A stretch of 64,000 nt of DNA from Chelydra serpentina (GCA_037349315.1 JBAIAC010000048.1:38070501-38134500), one strand, 5' to 3'. Shown: positions 33,721 through 47,300, counted from the stretch's first letter. Program-made: numbers and translations. Notes: generated by a model from the sequence alone, not told the origin.

Positions 33721-36700
33721 AATTGATGCTTGGTTAAGTCATGGCAGTATCAGCCTACTGTGCCCCATATCCAAAATGAAATATAATTTATTCCCAAGTA
33801 CTTACCTCCTTTGTAAAGCACTTTGAAGTCTACAGATCACAAGTGCTATGCAACAGATAGGTGGTACTCCTCAGCTTATCTGTAGAACTCAGTCATTTTC
33901 CCCTCTAAGCATCACAACAGAGTGGGTCTTCAGGAGGAATGAATATGGGAGCTCAGAAAGAGTATTCCCCTTGCATAAGGACCTATCGATTCAGAGGCTA
34001 TGGTCTTCCAGACATTTCAGATCAGAGGACCTGCAGTTAGGTTTAGCCTCTTTAACCTGTTCCAGGGAACAAAGACTCCCAGACCTTATTTGTCACATCC
34101 TGGAGAATTTTGTTTAGCATTACCAGAAGGCTCATGATGCATTGTTTTCATTTTACAACATGATGGCTGGTTAAATACATAAGTGTTCACTGAAGAAACA
34201 GATATACCTACAGAAAAGTTTTAAATTTGACCTAGTTGCTGTTCTCTGTGCAAGGCAGCCTTCCATTCTCACAAAAGGGTGATATTTTGTTGAAAATGTC
34301 CCTGAAAAAAATTGAGGGCTGATGTGTCAGCCCTTTATTTAGCAATTTAGCAGCTGATCATTTGCATTTATTCAGTGTATGGTACCACAGCTCCTCCAGA
34401 TGGTGTTCTCTAAAGCCTGATAAATCAGCTAGGAAGTTGATGTCCTTGTATAAATTGACAGTTATCCTACCTTAAGGGTAACCAGGATTTCCTGACATTT
34501 CCAGCACATACAACTCAATATTGGAGACTGATTCTCCTCTCACTGAAAGTAATCCCAATTTACTTCAATGGAGTTACTACTGATTTAAATGTATGTGAGA
34601 AAAGACTCATGCCCTCAGTCTTTACCGTGGTCCATTATGCAAACAGGTTTATTCGCCTGTGTTGTTTATTCGCCTGTGTGCCCCCCGACCACCACCACCA
34701 CACACACACCGCCACACACACACCATCAAATCTCAAAAATAAGAGTTTTCACACTAGCCCTATATCCTCAGCACTTCTGAAAGTTCAAAAGTGACCAATG
34801 CTTGGAAAATCCAGTCCCCATGCCAAGGAGATAATTTACACCCACTGGTGTACGCCAGAGATTTTCACAGATAAAAATCAACAAGCTGCTAAGAGTTAAT
34901 ACTGTTGCATTTGTGCTCCTATTGAGAGAACCTCAGTTGTTTTGTGGATGCTTATCCAAGATTTCAGGTGAACTGAAGTATTCAAACTTTTGTTCAGAGA
35001 AAAAGAACTATATATCCACAGTCCTTCCTGCCATAGCAAGGTCAGAAATAATAGTCCTTCCTCATAGGACAAAACTTCTATTGTCTTCTATGAAAGCATG
35101 ATATTTATGTCCTGGTCAAAACTAAGGATTAACTTTCTTTACTGCCACAGAATATATTGAAACAAATAGTTTCACAAGATTCAAAAAGGGATTGAACACA
35201 TTATGATTAATAGCATCTGTATTAAATTAACTGGAATAAAAACTGCAAGAGCCTCAATCTTCACGCTCCAGGGCACAGACTCATCACCAGCTGAGGTCAA
35301 CTGAGGTCTTCTTGGTAAAGTGAGGTGCACTAGGGAGCAGTTTATGACCTTGGATAATGTTGCAGCCCATTGCTGGAGCCGGGGAAGACCATTGGTATTT
35401 TCAGTACTCCCATTCCTACATTCCTCAATCCAGATGCATAAAAGGGAAGGAAGATTTTCTAAAGTTATTTTAATAGTGTATACCAAATGTTCTCCAAACC
35501 TCAGAACAGTTTCTGATTCAGTGTAGTCTCAGTGCCAGGCAAAGAAATAGTCAGTTCCTTATTTATCTGAACTAGTTTTTCCTCTACCTAACCTGCACTC
35601 TTTTTTCATGACTCTCTCTACTCCTGAAGCTGAATATCACACAAACTCCTAGAGGCTATGACTCTGAGAACACACAACTAGTGGAACTTAAAGGCATCAT
35701 AGCTTTTTCCACACAAGGACTGAAGTCTTCGTACTTTCAAACATAAGATTCCTGCTGTAGTTAATGGAGAGATTTCTATACTTAATATTCAAGGATTAGA
35801 TCCCTTTCAGTGGTTGCTCCCTGATGGACAAGATTCATGCTGGAAACCTATCACATATATTCAATGTTGGCAGACCAGAGTTCAACAAAAACTACATTTA
35901 GGGTGCCAATCTAATGTTAATTGAGACCAATGGAAGTCTCTCCATTGACTTTTAATGGTATTGGACAGGACTCCTAATGTGAAGCCATGAAACACTGGTA
36001 TACTATTTTTTTTGTACACACACAAATATTTAAGATGTTATACCATGGAAAAATGTGACAAGATTTTAAACACTTAATATAATTAAGGTGTCTTCCTATA
36101 TGTACAGAGAAAAATCTGCTCTTATTTACACTTGTGAAATGCAATTAACTCCATCAAAATCCAGGATTTAGTCCAAATGTTTGTCACATTTATCTAAGCA
36201 AAGTTTCCATTCAAATTAGAATGCTGTTATTTATCCATTGTTATCAGAGTGGAAAAGGAACCTCCTAGCCATTTCATTCTCTCTCTAGTAGCAAGGAAGA
36301 CCACCACTAAAAACATTTACAGAATCACCCTAAACAAAAACAGTTAAAAATCAGGACAAGATGTCCACCAAAACTGAAAAACCACTAGCAAACACGTGCA
36401 CTGATCAAAGTTAGAAGTTATGGTGTATAAGTATAGTAGATTTTTAACAGTAGATTACAATGGGGAAAAAATTGTTTGTCTTGCATATATCTAGAATTCT
36501 GAAAGAAAAAGCAACAGCACTGTAGTACTTGGTAAAGCACCCAAACACTCAACTTATCTCAAATGAATGCACTATACACATATTTTTGCAGCAATAGAAT
36601 GTTGCTATACAATGTGCCACAATAATAATTTTTTTAAATAGAAACTGAGACTCATTACATTATTTCAACTTAACATTCGGCACATTAAAATGTAAAACTG
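33721..36700. other. No gene seen
   Basis: AT-rich. Segments at about 34520-34600, 35885-35985 and 36110-36175 contain the dispersed 'attgacttcaatgg'-like word. A C/A-rich low-complexity run is at 34690-34728. Confidence 0.4.
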
Positions 36701-36706
36701 CATCTA

Positions 36707-36771
36707 AATAAAAAAATATAAAGGGTAGAAATAGATAGATAAATAATTTCTACCCTTTATATTTTTTATTT
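36707..36771. repeat. AT-rich hairpin, ~25-bp arms
   Basis: Arms 36707-36732 and 36746-36771 are complementary except for one T length difference. They centre on AAAGGGTAGAAAT / ATTTCTACCCTTT, with a 13-nt loop. No TA or 8-bp duplication could be fixed because the flanks are low complexity. Confidence 0.85.
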
Positions 36772-37548
36772 AAAATGTATATAAATTTTATTTGTAATTT
36801 ATATAAATTTATTATATATATAAAAATAATTTAATAACTGTTTGATAGTACTTCCTTTTTTTAAAAAAAATCACCAACTGGTTTGCGGGTCCTCTTTCCT
36901 GTGGCTTTCTGGTAAAATGCTTGTTGAGCTGAATTAGCTAAGAAGAGTCTAATAGGGGGAAAAAAGGTACCCCAAACCATGCCACAACCATATACAAAAA
37001 GATTATCTCCATAAATAATATTCCTGGATTACTTCTATTTAAATCAGAAATTTGAAGAATGAAGCTAACCAGATAAGTTCTTTTTTTTTTTTAAAGCATC
37101 ACTGCTGGTTAGTTTTTAGGCCCAAAATAAAGAGATAATATAAAATAAATTATTAGAAGTGAGTATTTTCTACTGCTTCCTCTACTAGGTTTGTGTGTCA
37201 CATTACAGGACTTGCACATATCCCTTGGGAAATATTCCACAGACTAATACATCACAACGTTGGCATGTTTTTCTTGGCATTCAGGCTAAATTCACCTCTT
37301 TTTAACCTCATTCTTTTATTTCTTCCGTTAATTTAACTCTCTCTCACCAACAGAAGTTGGCCCAATAAAAGATATTACCTCACCCACCTCGCTCCTTTTC
37401 ATTCACACTTAAACATTTAGAGGCTGATTTTTAAAAGTATGTATGCTCCTAAAGATGCAGATAGGTGCCTACGGGGACTGTCAAAAGCACACTGGAAGTT
37501 AGATGCCTAGGTGCTTATGCAAATCTGGCCTTAGCTATATCTCATCTC
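36772..37548. other. No gene seen; AT-rich
   Basis: It begins with a (TA)-rich tract (36780-36835). 37325-37390 contains 'ccaacagaagttggcccaataaaagatattac', a common reptile repeat word. No gene. Confidence 0.4.
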
Positions 37549-37551
37549 TTA

Positions 37552-37832
37552 GGGCTGGTCCACACTAACCCCCCGGTTCGAACTAAGATACACAACTTCA
37601 GCTACATGAATAACGTAGCCTTAGTTCGAACTAAAAGGTACTTACCGCGGGTCCAGACGCGGCAGGCAGGCTCCCCCGTCGACTCCGCGTTCTCATCTTG
37701 CGGAGCAGGAGTACCGGTGTCGACGGCGAGCACTTCCGGGATCGATTTATCGCATCTAGACAAAACACGATAAATCGATCCCAGAAGATCGATTGCTTCC
37801 TGCCAAACCAGGAAGTAAGTATAGACGAACCC
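37552..37832. mobile_element. Harbinger-type MITE, 281 bp, TTA target duplication
   Basis: The ends are GGGCTGGTCCACACT and, on the minus strand, GGGTTCGTCTATACT. They are flanked by TTA at 37549-37551 and 37833-37835. It is co-linear with 8681-8979 but lacks part of the first hairpin. The second hairpin (GGATCGATTTATCG / CGATAAATCGATCC) is retained. Non-coding. Confidence 0.87.
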
Positions 37833-37835
37833 TTA

Positions 37836-40369
37836 GCTAAGACTTTACTATGGCTGGTGAAAAAAATCAAAATTTTCCACAGAAAGCACACACTTTTAGC
37901 AAAAACAAAAAAAAATGTATTTAGTCAAAAGCTCAATTTTCTCACAAAACAGCTGAGACAGAATTTTTTTACATTAAAAAAATGAGCCCCTGAAAACCAA
38001 ACACAGTTTTCTGGTTTTGGCCAAAAATACAACATATTTTGATGTAGATATGCCAATGTGGTATCTCATGTATTTCAGTTCCCTCATGTCCCCATTCTCT
38101 TCTACGGCCAGGCTCCTCAGCTGAATTTTATCTCCCATAACACACCACATCCATGGCTCTGCAAGTGCTTCATTGCCTTCCTTCACCAAGAGAGAAGGTC
38201 ATAGTACGTCATAGGAGATCTAGTCAGACCAGGGAGCCCAACCAGCTTTCTGGGAGGATGGAAGCATGAGACACCATAGCTACAGTTTCCAGGAGTATTG
38301 TGGTGGCATTTCCAAATCAAAATATTTCTGTTTTCAATATTTTGCAGAAAGTCAAAAGTTTGTGAAAAATTGATGAAACTGACTTTTCATTTTAATTGAA
38401 ATTTGGGGGAGGGAGTGGAATTCCTCACCCGCTCTAACAATTATATTCTTTAACTATAAAGAATCCCTCTTCCTACACGATATTTACATCTTTAAATGCA
38501 ATGCTCTCCAATAGGAGTCAGATTTTGCAACAGTTACCACAGGGGGGATATAGGGAATGACAGTGGTAATCTCATACTTCTGTAGATACAAACAGTATGC
38601 ACCTATGCAGATGTTTGTGGGATCTGGCGCTTAATATTTTTTCCTATAAGTCCATCCTTCCAGCTAGTGCTGAGTGAAATTTCTCAATATTTATTTATTT
38701 TAAAATGCACAAAATCGGTGACACCTACATGTTTCATGAATTTATAATTGCTTCGCCAAATTGCTTCAGCTGAAAAAATCCCAAACATTTTTTAAAGTCT
38801 AGATGGTTAGTTGACATATTCAAAATGAAACATTTTACTTTTTCAAATTGAAACAACTTTTAAATTTAAAAACTTCCTTCAATTTAATTTACAAAAGCAT
38901 TCAGAAACACCCAAAAGCAAAACAATGTTTCATTTTGGGTCAACTGAAATATCTGTATGACCTAAAACAACCATTTGTTTTACATTTCAATTCACTGAAA
39001 TTTTTGAAAACGTTTTGTTTGAGTTGACCTGAATTTTTTTTTCAATTTTTTGCAATTGCCAATAAACAGAAAAAGCAGTCATTTAGACAGTCCTACCTTT
39101 TAATGGTTTTACTGCTCATCTTACTGCCCTCCAATTTGTCAAAACCTTTCAGGTATTAGAGCTCCCAGCTGGAATAATGTATTGTAGAGGTTCTCACCAG
39201 GCTTGCTCTGTGTATGCCGCCCAAAAATCTATCACAGGTTTTTTGTTGCCATGTCACATTGTATATTCACATAGTATGTGGCCCATCCAACCTCTGTAGC
39301 TCTGTCAGCTTTACTGTTTCTCAATTGGCTCCTCTTTCATTAAATAATTGAATGTATGCGATACAGATACATGTAACTTTGTATTTACTCAGGTTAATCT
39401 TGTTTTGTTTCTGTTACCTATGCTGCTAACAACTGTAGCTTCCTTTACATTATTTCCTCTGTCCCCTGAATCATTACCATTTTTGTAATAATCTATTTAT
39501 ATGCCCCTAGAATGGACTTGAGAGAGGGTTCATATGTGCTTTTCCTTTTTTACAATATCATCAAGCTCAAAACCTAATATGAGCCCAAACAGTTGTGGGT
39601 TTTTTAAATAATTCAGTGAAAAAATACATTTCTTTGAGATGTAAATATTTCCCCTACAGTGCTATGAACAAAAACACCACATACATTGTTAAAGGCATGG
39701 GAACCAGAAGGTGAAAGTGATTCCAAACAAAATGAACCACATGAGAACAGAGGGAAGAAAGAACTCCCATCACCACTACTGCCTGAAAAAAAGAAGAGCC
39801 ATTTCAATAAAGCTTGAGATTGTTCTAGTAGCAGTGGGAGCTGTTAAGTAATGGGAGAAATACAAATCAGATCTTTTTCTGGGTTAAGAGGCCAGTGCAA
39901 AATTGGGGGATGGGCAAAAACAAGAGGGAGATGTGAATCTCTTCAGAACAATTCTGGGGCAAACTGGTAAGAGCCCATTAAAACTGAAAGGTGCTCTAAT
40001 ATACAATCAAGGGGGGGAGGAGACAAATCAGCTTCTAAGTTTAACAAGGTTAAAGTAGCATACAGAAATACAGGAGTAACAGACCGGTAAATATACCAAG
40101 GAGCTTAACGCTAGCAAAGGAGTATAAAACAGTCTGTTAAATTACACGGTACATTCAGAACTGGCAAATGAACTTTAACAACTGTAGGGAATTATTGGAG
40201 AAGTCAAACTAGAGCCTGTGTGTTCTGAAGTGAGGAAGAGGTTTTTGCTATTTTGTTCTTTTGGGGGAGAGAGAAAAAGTTACCTGAAGTGGTAGGAGTG
40301 AATATCTAATTCTTTGACTTGAAGGTTTCTTCCCATAGATCTTCTGTCATCTTACAAACAGTAATGAAT
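37836..40369. other. No gene seen; AT-rich
   Basis: 38280-38430 and 38670-39080 are full of 'tttcaaa/tttgaaa', 'cattttg' and similar words and may be a decayed palindromic repeat. No coding support. Confidence 0.4.
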
Positions 40370-40520
40370 GAAGTCTGATGTTGCCCCCCTAAGATAACTG
40401 TATTTTCCCCTTTGTACAGATGTAAAGGGAGAGGTTACGTTTTTATTTCTCCTCTTATTTAAGTACAGAGTGGATGTGATTTGCTTCGGGTCACACAAGT
40501 CAGAGGAAGAGGAAGGACTA
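40370..40520 (+). repeat. MIR-like SINE relic
   Basis: 'cccctttgtacagatgtaaag' and 'gatttgcttcgggtcacacaagtcagagg' match an eroded MIR core. The CR1 below is inserted at its 3' side. Confidence 0.5.
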
Positions 40521-40524
40521 GTAT

Positions 40525-41406
40525 CAACGAGTATCAACCCTGCGTTCCATAAAAGAAAATGAGGAGTTCCTGGATAAACGTCAGGATAGGCTTCAGCGGG
40601 CACAGTGTTCTGAGGATTCAGAGCAGGCTGCGCAGCGGGGACAGAAGGCCAGTGAGGATAATTGGCGGCATGTGACCTCCAGAAGAGGAAAGAGTATGAG
40701 ACAAGTCCATGTACAAGAAACGCATATTCAGATGAGCAACCGTTTTCATGTTCTCTCCACAGGTACTAGTGCAGAGAGTGGAGTGAATGATACATCTGAG
40801 GGAACAGAGCAGAAGGAGACTCCACTGATTGGAAGGCATGAGATGCACAGTCCTAGGGATGGGGGTTCCACGATCACCACTCCCAAGAGGAGGAGGAGGA
40901 GGGTGGTGGTGGTCGGGGACTCTCTCTTCAGGGGGACTGAGTCATCTATCTGCCGCCCTGACCGGGAAAACCGAGAGGTGTGCTGCTTGCCAGGGGCTAG
41001 GATTCGTGATGTGACGGAGAGACTGCCGAGACTCATCAAGCCCTCAGATCGCTACCCCTTCCTGCTTCTCCACGTGGGCACCAATGATACTGCCAAGAAT
41101 GACCTTGAGCATATTACTGCAGACTACGTGGCTCTGGGAAGAAGGATAAAGGCGTTTGAGGCGCAAGTGGTGTTCTCGTCCATTTTCCCTGTGGCAGAAA
41201 AAGGCCGGGGTAGAGACCGTCGAATCGTGGAAGTCAACGAATGGCTACGCAGATGGTGTCGGAGAGAAGGGTTTGGATTCTTTGACCATGGGATGGTGTT
41301 CCAAGAAGAAGGAGTGCTAGGCAGAGATGGGCTCCACCTGACGAAGAGAGGGAAGAGCATCTTTGGAAGCAGGCTGGCCAACCTAGTGAGGAGGGCTTTA
41401 AACTAG
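40525..41406 (+). CDS. CR1 ORF1 C-terminal part, SGNH/GDSL-esterase domain, 5'-truncated
   Basis: The frame is open without interruption from about 40525 to TAG at 41404-41406. The true start codon is missing because the element is 5'-truncated. The N-terminal part (LRSIKENEEFLDKRQDRLQ) is probably a helical or coiled-coil linker. The C-terminal domain has the SGNH blocks VVVVGDSLFRGTE, HVGTNDTAKND and GRDGLHLTKRGK, so Ser, Asn and the Asp/His pair are all present. Family knowledge: CR1-group ORF1 proteins carry esterase domains of unproven role, probably in RNP or membrane association. ORF2 starts shortly after in another frame. Confidence 0.85.
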   Translation, partial: QRVSTLRSIKENEEFLDKRQDRLQRAQCSEDSEQAAQRGQKASEDNWRHVTSRRGKSMRQVHVQETHIQMSNRFHVLSTGTSAESGVNDTSEGTEQKETPLIGRHEMHSPRDGGSTITTPKRRRRRVVVVGDSLFRGTESSICRPDRENREVCCLPGARIRDVTERLPRLIKPSDRYPFLLLHVGTNDTAKNDLEHITADYVALGRRIKAFEAQVVFSSIFPVAEKGRGRDRRIVEVNEWLRRWCRREGFGFFDHGMVFQEEGVLGRDGLHLTKRGKSIFGSRLANLVRRALN

Positions 41407-41482
41407 GTTCACAGGGGGAAGGAGACCAAAGCCCCGAGGTAAGTGGGGAAGTGGGATACCGGGAGGAAGCACAAGTAGGTGA

Positions 41483-44298
41483 GTGCAAGAGGGGAGGGCT
41501 CCTGCCCATACTGGGACAGCAGGACAATCGGTGAGTTATCTTAAATGCCTATACACAAATGCAAGAAGCCTGGGGAACAAGCAGGGAGAACTGGAAGTCC
41601 TGGCACAGTCAAGGAATTATGATGTAATTGGAATAACAGAGACTTGGTGGGATAACTCACACGATTGGAGTACTGTCATGGATGGATATAAACTGTTCAG
41701 AAAGGATAGGCAGGGCAGAAAAGGTGGGGGAGTTGCGTTGTATGTAAGAGAGCAGTATGACTGCTCAGAGCTCCAGTAGGAAACTGCAGAAAAACCTGAG
41801 AGTCTCTGGATTAAATTTAGAAGTGTGAGCAACAAGGGTAATGTCGTGGTGGGAGTCTGCTACAGACCACCAGACCAGGGGGATGAGGTGGACGAGGCTT
41901 TCTTCCAGCAACTAACAGAAGTTACTAGATCACAGGCGCTGGTTCTCATGGGTGACTTTAATCACCCCGATATCTGCTGGGAAAGCAATACAGCGGTCCA
42001 CAGACAATCCAGGAAGTTTTTGGAAAGTGTAGGGGACAATTTCCTGGTGCAAGTGCTGGAGGAACCAACTAGGGGAAAAGCTCTTCTTGACCTGCTGCTC
42101 ACAAACAGGGAAGAAATAGTAGAGGAAGCAATAGTGGATGGGAACCTGGGAGGCAGTGACCATGAGATGGTCGAGTTCAGGATCCTGACACAAGGAAGAA
42201 AGGAGAGCAGTAGAATACAGAGCCTAGACTTCAGAAAAGCAGACTTTGACTCCCTCAAGGAACTGATGGGCAAGGTCCCCTGGGAGAATAACATGAGGGG
42301 GAAAGGAGTCGAGGAAAGTTGGCTGTATTTTAAAGAATCCTTATTGAGGTTGCAGGAACAAACCATCCCGATGTGTAGAAAGAAAAGTAAATATGGCAGG
42401 CGACCAGCTTGGCTTAACAGTGAAATCCTTGCTCGTCTTAAACACAAAAAAGCAGCTTACAAGAAGTGGAAGATTGGACAAATGACCACGGGGGAGTATA
42501 AAAATATTGTTCAGGCATGCAGGAGTGAAATTAGGAAGGCCAAATCACACTTGGAGTTGCAGCTAGCCGGAGATGTCAGGAGTAACAAGAAGGGTTTCTT
42601 CAGGTATGTGAGCAACAAGAAGAAAGTCAAGGAAAGTGTGGGCCCCTTGCTGAATGAGGGAGGGAACCTAGTGACAGAGGATGTGGAGAAAGCTAGTGTA
42701 CTCAATGCTTTTTTTACCTCTGTCTTCACAGACAAGGTCAGCTCCCAGGCGGCTGCACTCCGCAGCACGGTATGGGGAGGAGGTGACCAGCTCTCTGTGG
42801 AGAAAGAAGTAGTTCGGGACTATTTAGAAAAGCTGGACGAACACAAGTCCATGGGGCCGGACGCACTGCATCCGAGGGTGCTAAAGGAGTTGGCCGATGT
42901 GATTGCAGAGCCATTGGCCATTATCTTTGACAAATCATGGCAATCGGGGGAGGTCCCGGATGACTGGAAAAAAGCTAATGTAGTGCCCATCTTTAAAAAG
43001 GGAAGAAGGAAGATCCGGGGAACTACAGGCCAGTCAGTCTCACCTCAGTCCCTGGAAAAATCATGGAACAGGTCCTCAAGGAATCAATTCTGAACCACTT
43101 AAAGGAGGGGAAAGTGATCAGGAACAGTCAGCATGGATTCACCAAGGGTAAGTCATGCCTGACTAACCTAATTGCCTTCTATGATGAGATAACTGGCTCT
43201 GTGGATGAGGGGAAAGCAGTGGATGTGCTATTTCTTGACTTTAGCAAAGCTTTTGATACAGTCTCCCACAGTGTTCTTGCCAGCAAGTTAAAGAAGTATG
43301 CGCTGGATGAATGGACGGTAAGGTGGATAGAAAACTGGCTGGATGGTCGTGCTCAATGGGTAGTGATCAATGGCTCCATGTCTAGTTGGCAGCCGGTATC
43401 AAGTGGAGTGCCCCAAGGGTCGGTGCTGGGGCCGGTTTTGTTCAATATCTTCATCAACGACCTGGAGGATGGTGTGGACTGCACCCTTAGCAAGTTTGCA
43501 GATGACACTAAACTGGGAGGAATGGTTGATACGCTGGAGGGTAGGGACAGGATACAGAGGGACCTAGACAAATTAGAGGATTGGGCCAAAAGAAATCTGA
43601 TGAGGTTCAACAAGGACAAGTGCAGAGTCCTGCACTTAGGATGGAAGAATCCCATGCACTGCTACAGACTAGGGACCGAATGGCTGGGCAGCAGTTCTGC
43701 AGAAAAGGACCTAGGGGTTACAGTGGACGAAAAGCTGAATATGAGTCAACAGTGTGCTCTTGTTGCCAAGAAGGCTAACGGCATTTTGGGCTGTATAAGT
43801 AGGGGCATTTCCAGCAGGTCGAGGGACATGATTATTCCCCTCTATTCGGCACTGGTGAGGCCTCATTTGGAGTACTGTGTCCAGTTTTGGGCCCCACACT
43901 ACAAGAAGGATGTGGATAAATTGGAAAGAGTCCAACGGAGGGCAACAAAAATGATTAGGGGGCTGGAGCACATGACTTATGAGGAGAGGCTGAGGGAACT
44001 GGGATTGTTTAGCCTGCAGAAGAGAAGAGTGAGGGGGGATTTGATAGCTGCTTTCAACTACCTAAAAGGGGGTTCCAAAGAGGATGGATCTAGACTGTTC
44101 TCAGTGGTAGAAGATGACAGAACAAGGAGTAATGGTCTCAAGTTGCAGAGGGGGAGGTTTAGGTTGGATATTAGGAAAAACTTTTTCACTAGGAGGGTGG
44201 TGAAGCACTGGAATGGGTTACCTAGGGAGGTGGTGGAATCTCCTTCCTTAGAGGTTTTTAAGGTCAGGCTTGACAAAGCCCTGGCTGGGATGATCTAA
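41483..44298 (+). pseudogene. CR1 ORF2 (endonuclease + RT), one nonsense and one frameshift
   Basis: The apurinic-endonuclease-like domain covers about 41530-42190: YTNARSLGNKQGELEVL, ITETWWDNSHDWS, GVCYRPP, LMGDFNHPDICW and GGSDHEMVEF. The RT domain follows: [55 protein letters not shown] (about 43495-43520) and [12 protein letters not shown]. The C-terminal thumb carries [18 protein letters not shown]. Lesions: an in-frame TAG at 41777-41779, with the same frame resuming at once, and a 1-bp deletion-type shift near 43003-43010 just after VPIFKKG. Otherwise the frame runs to the stop at 44298. The start codon is unclear; the first in-frame candidate is GTG at 41483. Confidence 0.92.
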
Positions 44299-44390
44299 GT
44301 TGGGGTTGGTCCTGCTTTGAGCAGGGGGTTGGACTAGATGACCTCCTGAGGTCCCTTCCAACCCTGAGATTCTATGATTCTATGATTCTA

Positions 44391-47300
44391 TCCAGGAACT
44401 CAGACTTACTATCCACCACTCTAGCCACTAGACCAGAGTTTACAATGGTAACTAATGAAGACTGGATATTAAAGGAAGAAAACTTTTGATTCACCATGGT
44501 GAAAACCGTGGCTTTCACAATCGTATTGACTTATCTAGATATACATTGCTGTAATGTGGATTTACAGTGGGGTTTGTGTACCAGAATTTGCATTCTGAGT
44601 CAGAACACTGGGTAAACATGCCTTGCTACTTCTGTATGTACAAGAAAAGTTCATGTCATGTCACAACTCATGTTAAACAACCACCACCAGTCAGAAATAT
44701 GATGCTACACCCATGAGTTTGGGGGAGGGACAAAGCCACTTCTGCAGCAGTCTGAATTTAAGTCACTTTGATGCCAATGAAGAGGGAAGAAACTGAAGGA
44801 AAAATAAAGCATTTTTAAAGAAGCGTTCTACCTCAAACCTGGGTAGAACAGGTGCTATACAAAGAAAAGAAGTCAAAGATTTTTAATTATTTATTATTAT
44901 TATTGCTTGTTTATTACACAGACCTATATTTTAAAGTTCCAAAAAGAAGATTATAATGCTACTGAAGAAATACAATTCCACTTTAGTCCTAACTGGAAGG
45001 ATGATTCAGCAAATTTTCATTATTTATTTATTCATCTTTATAAAGAAATCTCTCTCAAGGTCTACGCCAATCCCTCTTTAAAATGCTTTAGTGTAATATG
45101 CAGAGTAAGTTGAAAGTTGTTGCAGTGCATTTAAGAAAACATATCCAAGTTCTGCCCACACATATCCATGTGCAGTTCTCATTGACTTCGACAGGCACTG
45201 CACACACGTATCTGAGGACAGAATTTTAGTCTCTTTTATTAATCTGAAAGGTGAGTACGACTTAGCACAAGAAGAGAAAAGCCATGCTGAAGCCAATGCG
45301 CCACTCCTGACATAAAACACTGTTGTGAAAGATGTACATAATGTCTTACCCATTAAGTTGCGTTTCTCTCTAGAGAAACAGTGGACACAGGGCATAGAGC
45401 CACCTGGAGTTATTGGGAAATATTGTGACATGAATGACCCAGGCTCACCGCTCAATGCCAGGTGGCCTAGCAGAACTGTGTGGCGCTAAGGGGGTTTTAC
45501 ACGTTTCAAACACAGGCTGGAACAAAGCTGTCTATTAAGCATTTTGAGTGAGCAAGCAGGTGGGTACTCTGAAGGTCCCTGGGGAGAGGAAATGGCAAGA
45601 AGAAAGTTGTTTCTTCAGAGAGAAGCTGGAGTATCTTATCTGGGATTTCTCCATCTGATGCTCGGGGAAACGGAGGTATATTTTTATAAATAAACAAACT
45701 ATACTAATGCATACCTACTCTGGGCCACTTATTTCTCATCCAAATGAAATCACCTGCAAAGACCAGATTTTGACTATATGTTGGCCAAAGGGACAAGAGT
45801 AAAGTATTAATTGAATATATAAATGTATATAAATATATAAAATGTATAAAACATACATCTACATACCAGTTTTCTAGGTATTAATTCAAGTAATCATAAA
45901 ACCCAACACTTAGGATGAATTAATCATTCTTCCTTCATATTACTAATTCTTTACAATTGTTTTTGCACGTCAATATAGAAAGGTGCCTGGAAGGAAACAA
46001 TGTTGATCACTGACCTGTTCACTTCTATGCCTTCTCCAAAACTTCGGTAAGTTTTACATCACCCAGACATACGAGACAAAACACCATGTTGACCTTGACA
46101 TGACTTATACCTTGAGTATGAAGCAATTGTTGTACTTCCTATTTCGTTAGTCAGTTAGGACAAACGGAAGGGCATTTTCTGCGACAAGCTACAAGGGATG
46201 AGAGCCTGAAATAAGGCAACATAGTCTGCCATGAATACTCCTTCTGGTCCTTTATTTGTATATGTTCACAGCTTCTAACAGCAATAAAGTAATATTTTTG
46301 AACACATAAAAAGGGAATGTTAAACTAAATGTTGCTATGAAAACATATTCCAAACAAGTTTTGTCACTTCAGAAATATTTGTAGTTATGGTTTATAAATC
46401 ACAATGGAGCACTTCATTGCCAGAATTATGTTCTAAAACCTAAAGCAACACTGGCCTACATAAAAGTTCTAAACACTAATTCCAAAGTTTATAGTATTTT
46501 CAATTATACGGCCCATTTGCACAACAAAATTATAGTTTTGCTGCCTCTGCTGTTAAAAGAATGCTCTACAGTTTAATATATGTAAATAATTACTAGATAA
46601 AGTACCAGTAGATGGCATTCAGGAACACGTTCATGGGCTCAATAGAGCTTGTTACACACACTGGCAGCTCTTAACATTTGCTCTGAACACCTACCCACAC
46701 TGCTCCGCTCCTGCTCTTTTACAAAAGGAAAAAATTATATTTGCTCACTTCCTTCATTGCCAAAATTCAATTCTATTTTATAGGGTTTCGATTAAAGGAA
46801 AGCAGAGACTTTGAAAGTTGTATAATCTTTGCCAAACAATCACTGGTTAGGAAGTACTTCCTCCGTTTGCTTTCAATTGTATTCAGTATCCATCATTGGC
46901 ATTTGCTACCACTTAGTCAGCTGCTATGGTCTCTTTGGGTTGCAACAGAATTGTATTATTGACATATAGATTTCATCAGCAGATCAGCTGAATATCTGTA
47001 AGTACATTGCAATACACCTTCCCTTGAATGAACATCTGTCTCTGCACAGCAACCAATACATCTGCAGTGTAGGAGTTACTCTGGTGGCAACAGGATAGTA
47101 TCACTGTCCAGAACAGTGAAAAGCAGCAGCAACAATACTGCCTAGTTCTAAATAAAAATAGAGGGATCTAAGTGGCAATGTCCAATTGTAGCACTGGTTT
47201 TGCCATCATTTTAAAATGTAAAATTCCACCCCATGGATTAGCTTCCCTTTAAATGAATGGCAAATTATACACCTATCGAGTGCCAGCTGGTATTTTCTCT

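Larger units (their letters stand above)
40522..44390 (+). mobile_element. CR1 LINE, 5'-truncated, best-preserved copy
   Basis: About 3.87 kb: partial ORF1 (frame open from about 40525), ORF2, a short 3' UTR with 'ctgctttgagcagggggtt', and the ATTCTATG octamer repeats ending at about 44390. There is no evident target duplication, as usual for CR1. Only two inactivating changes are visible in ORF2, so it is much younger than the other CR1s here. Confidence 0.93.
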
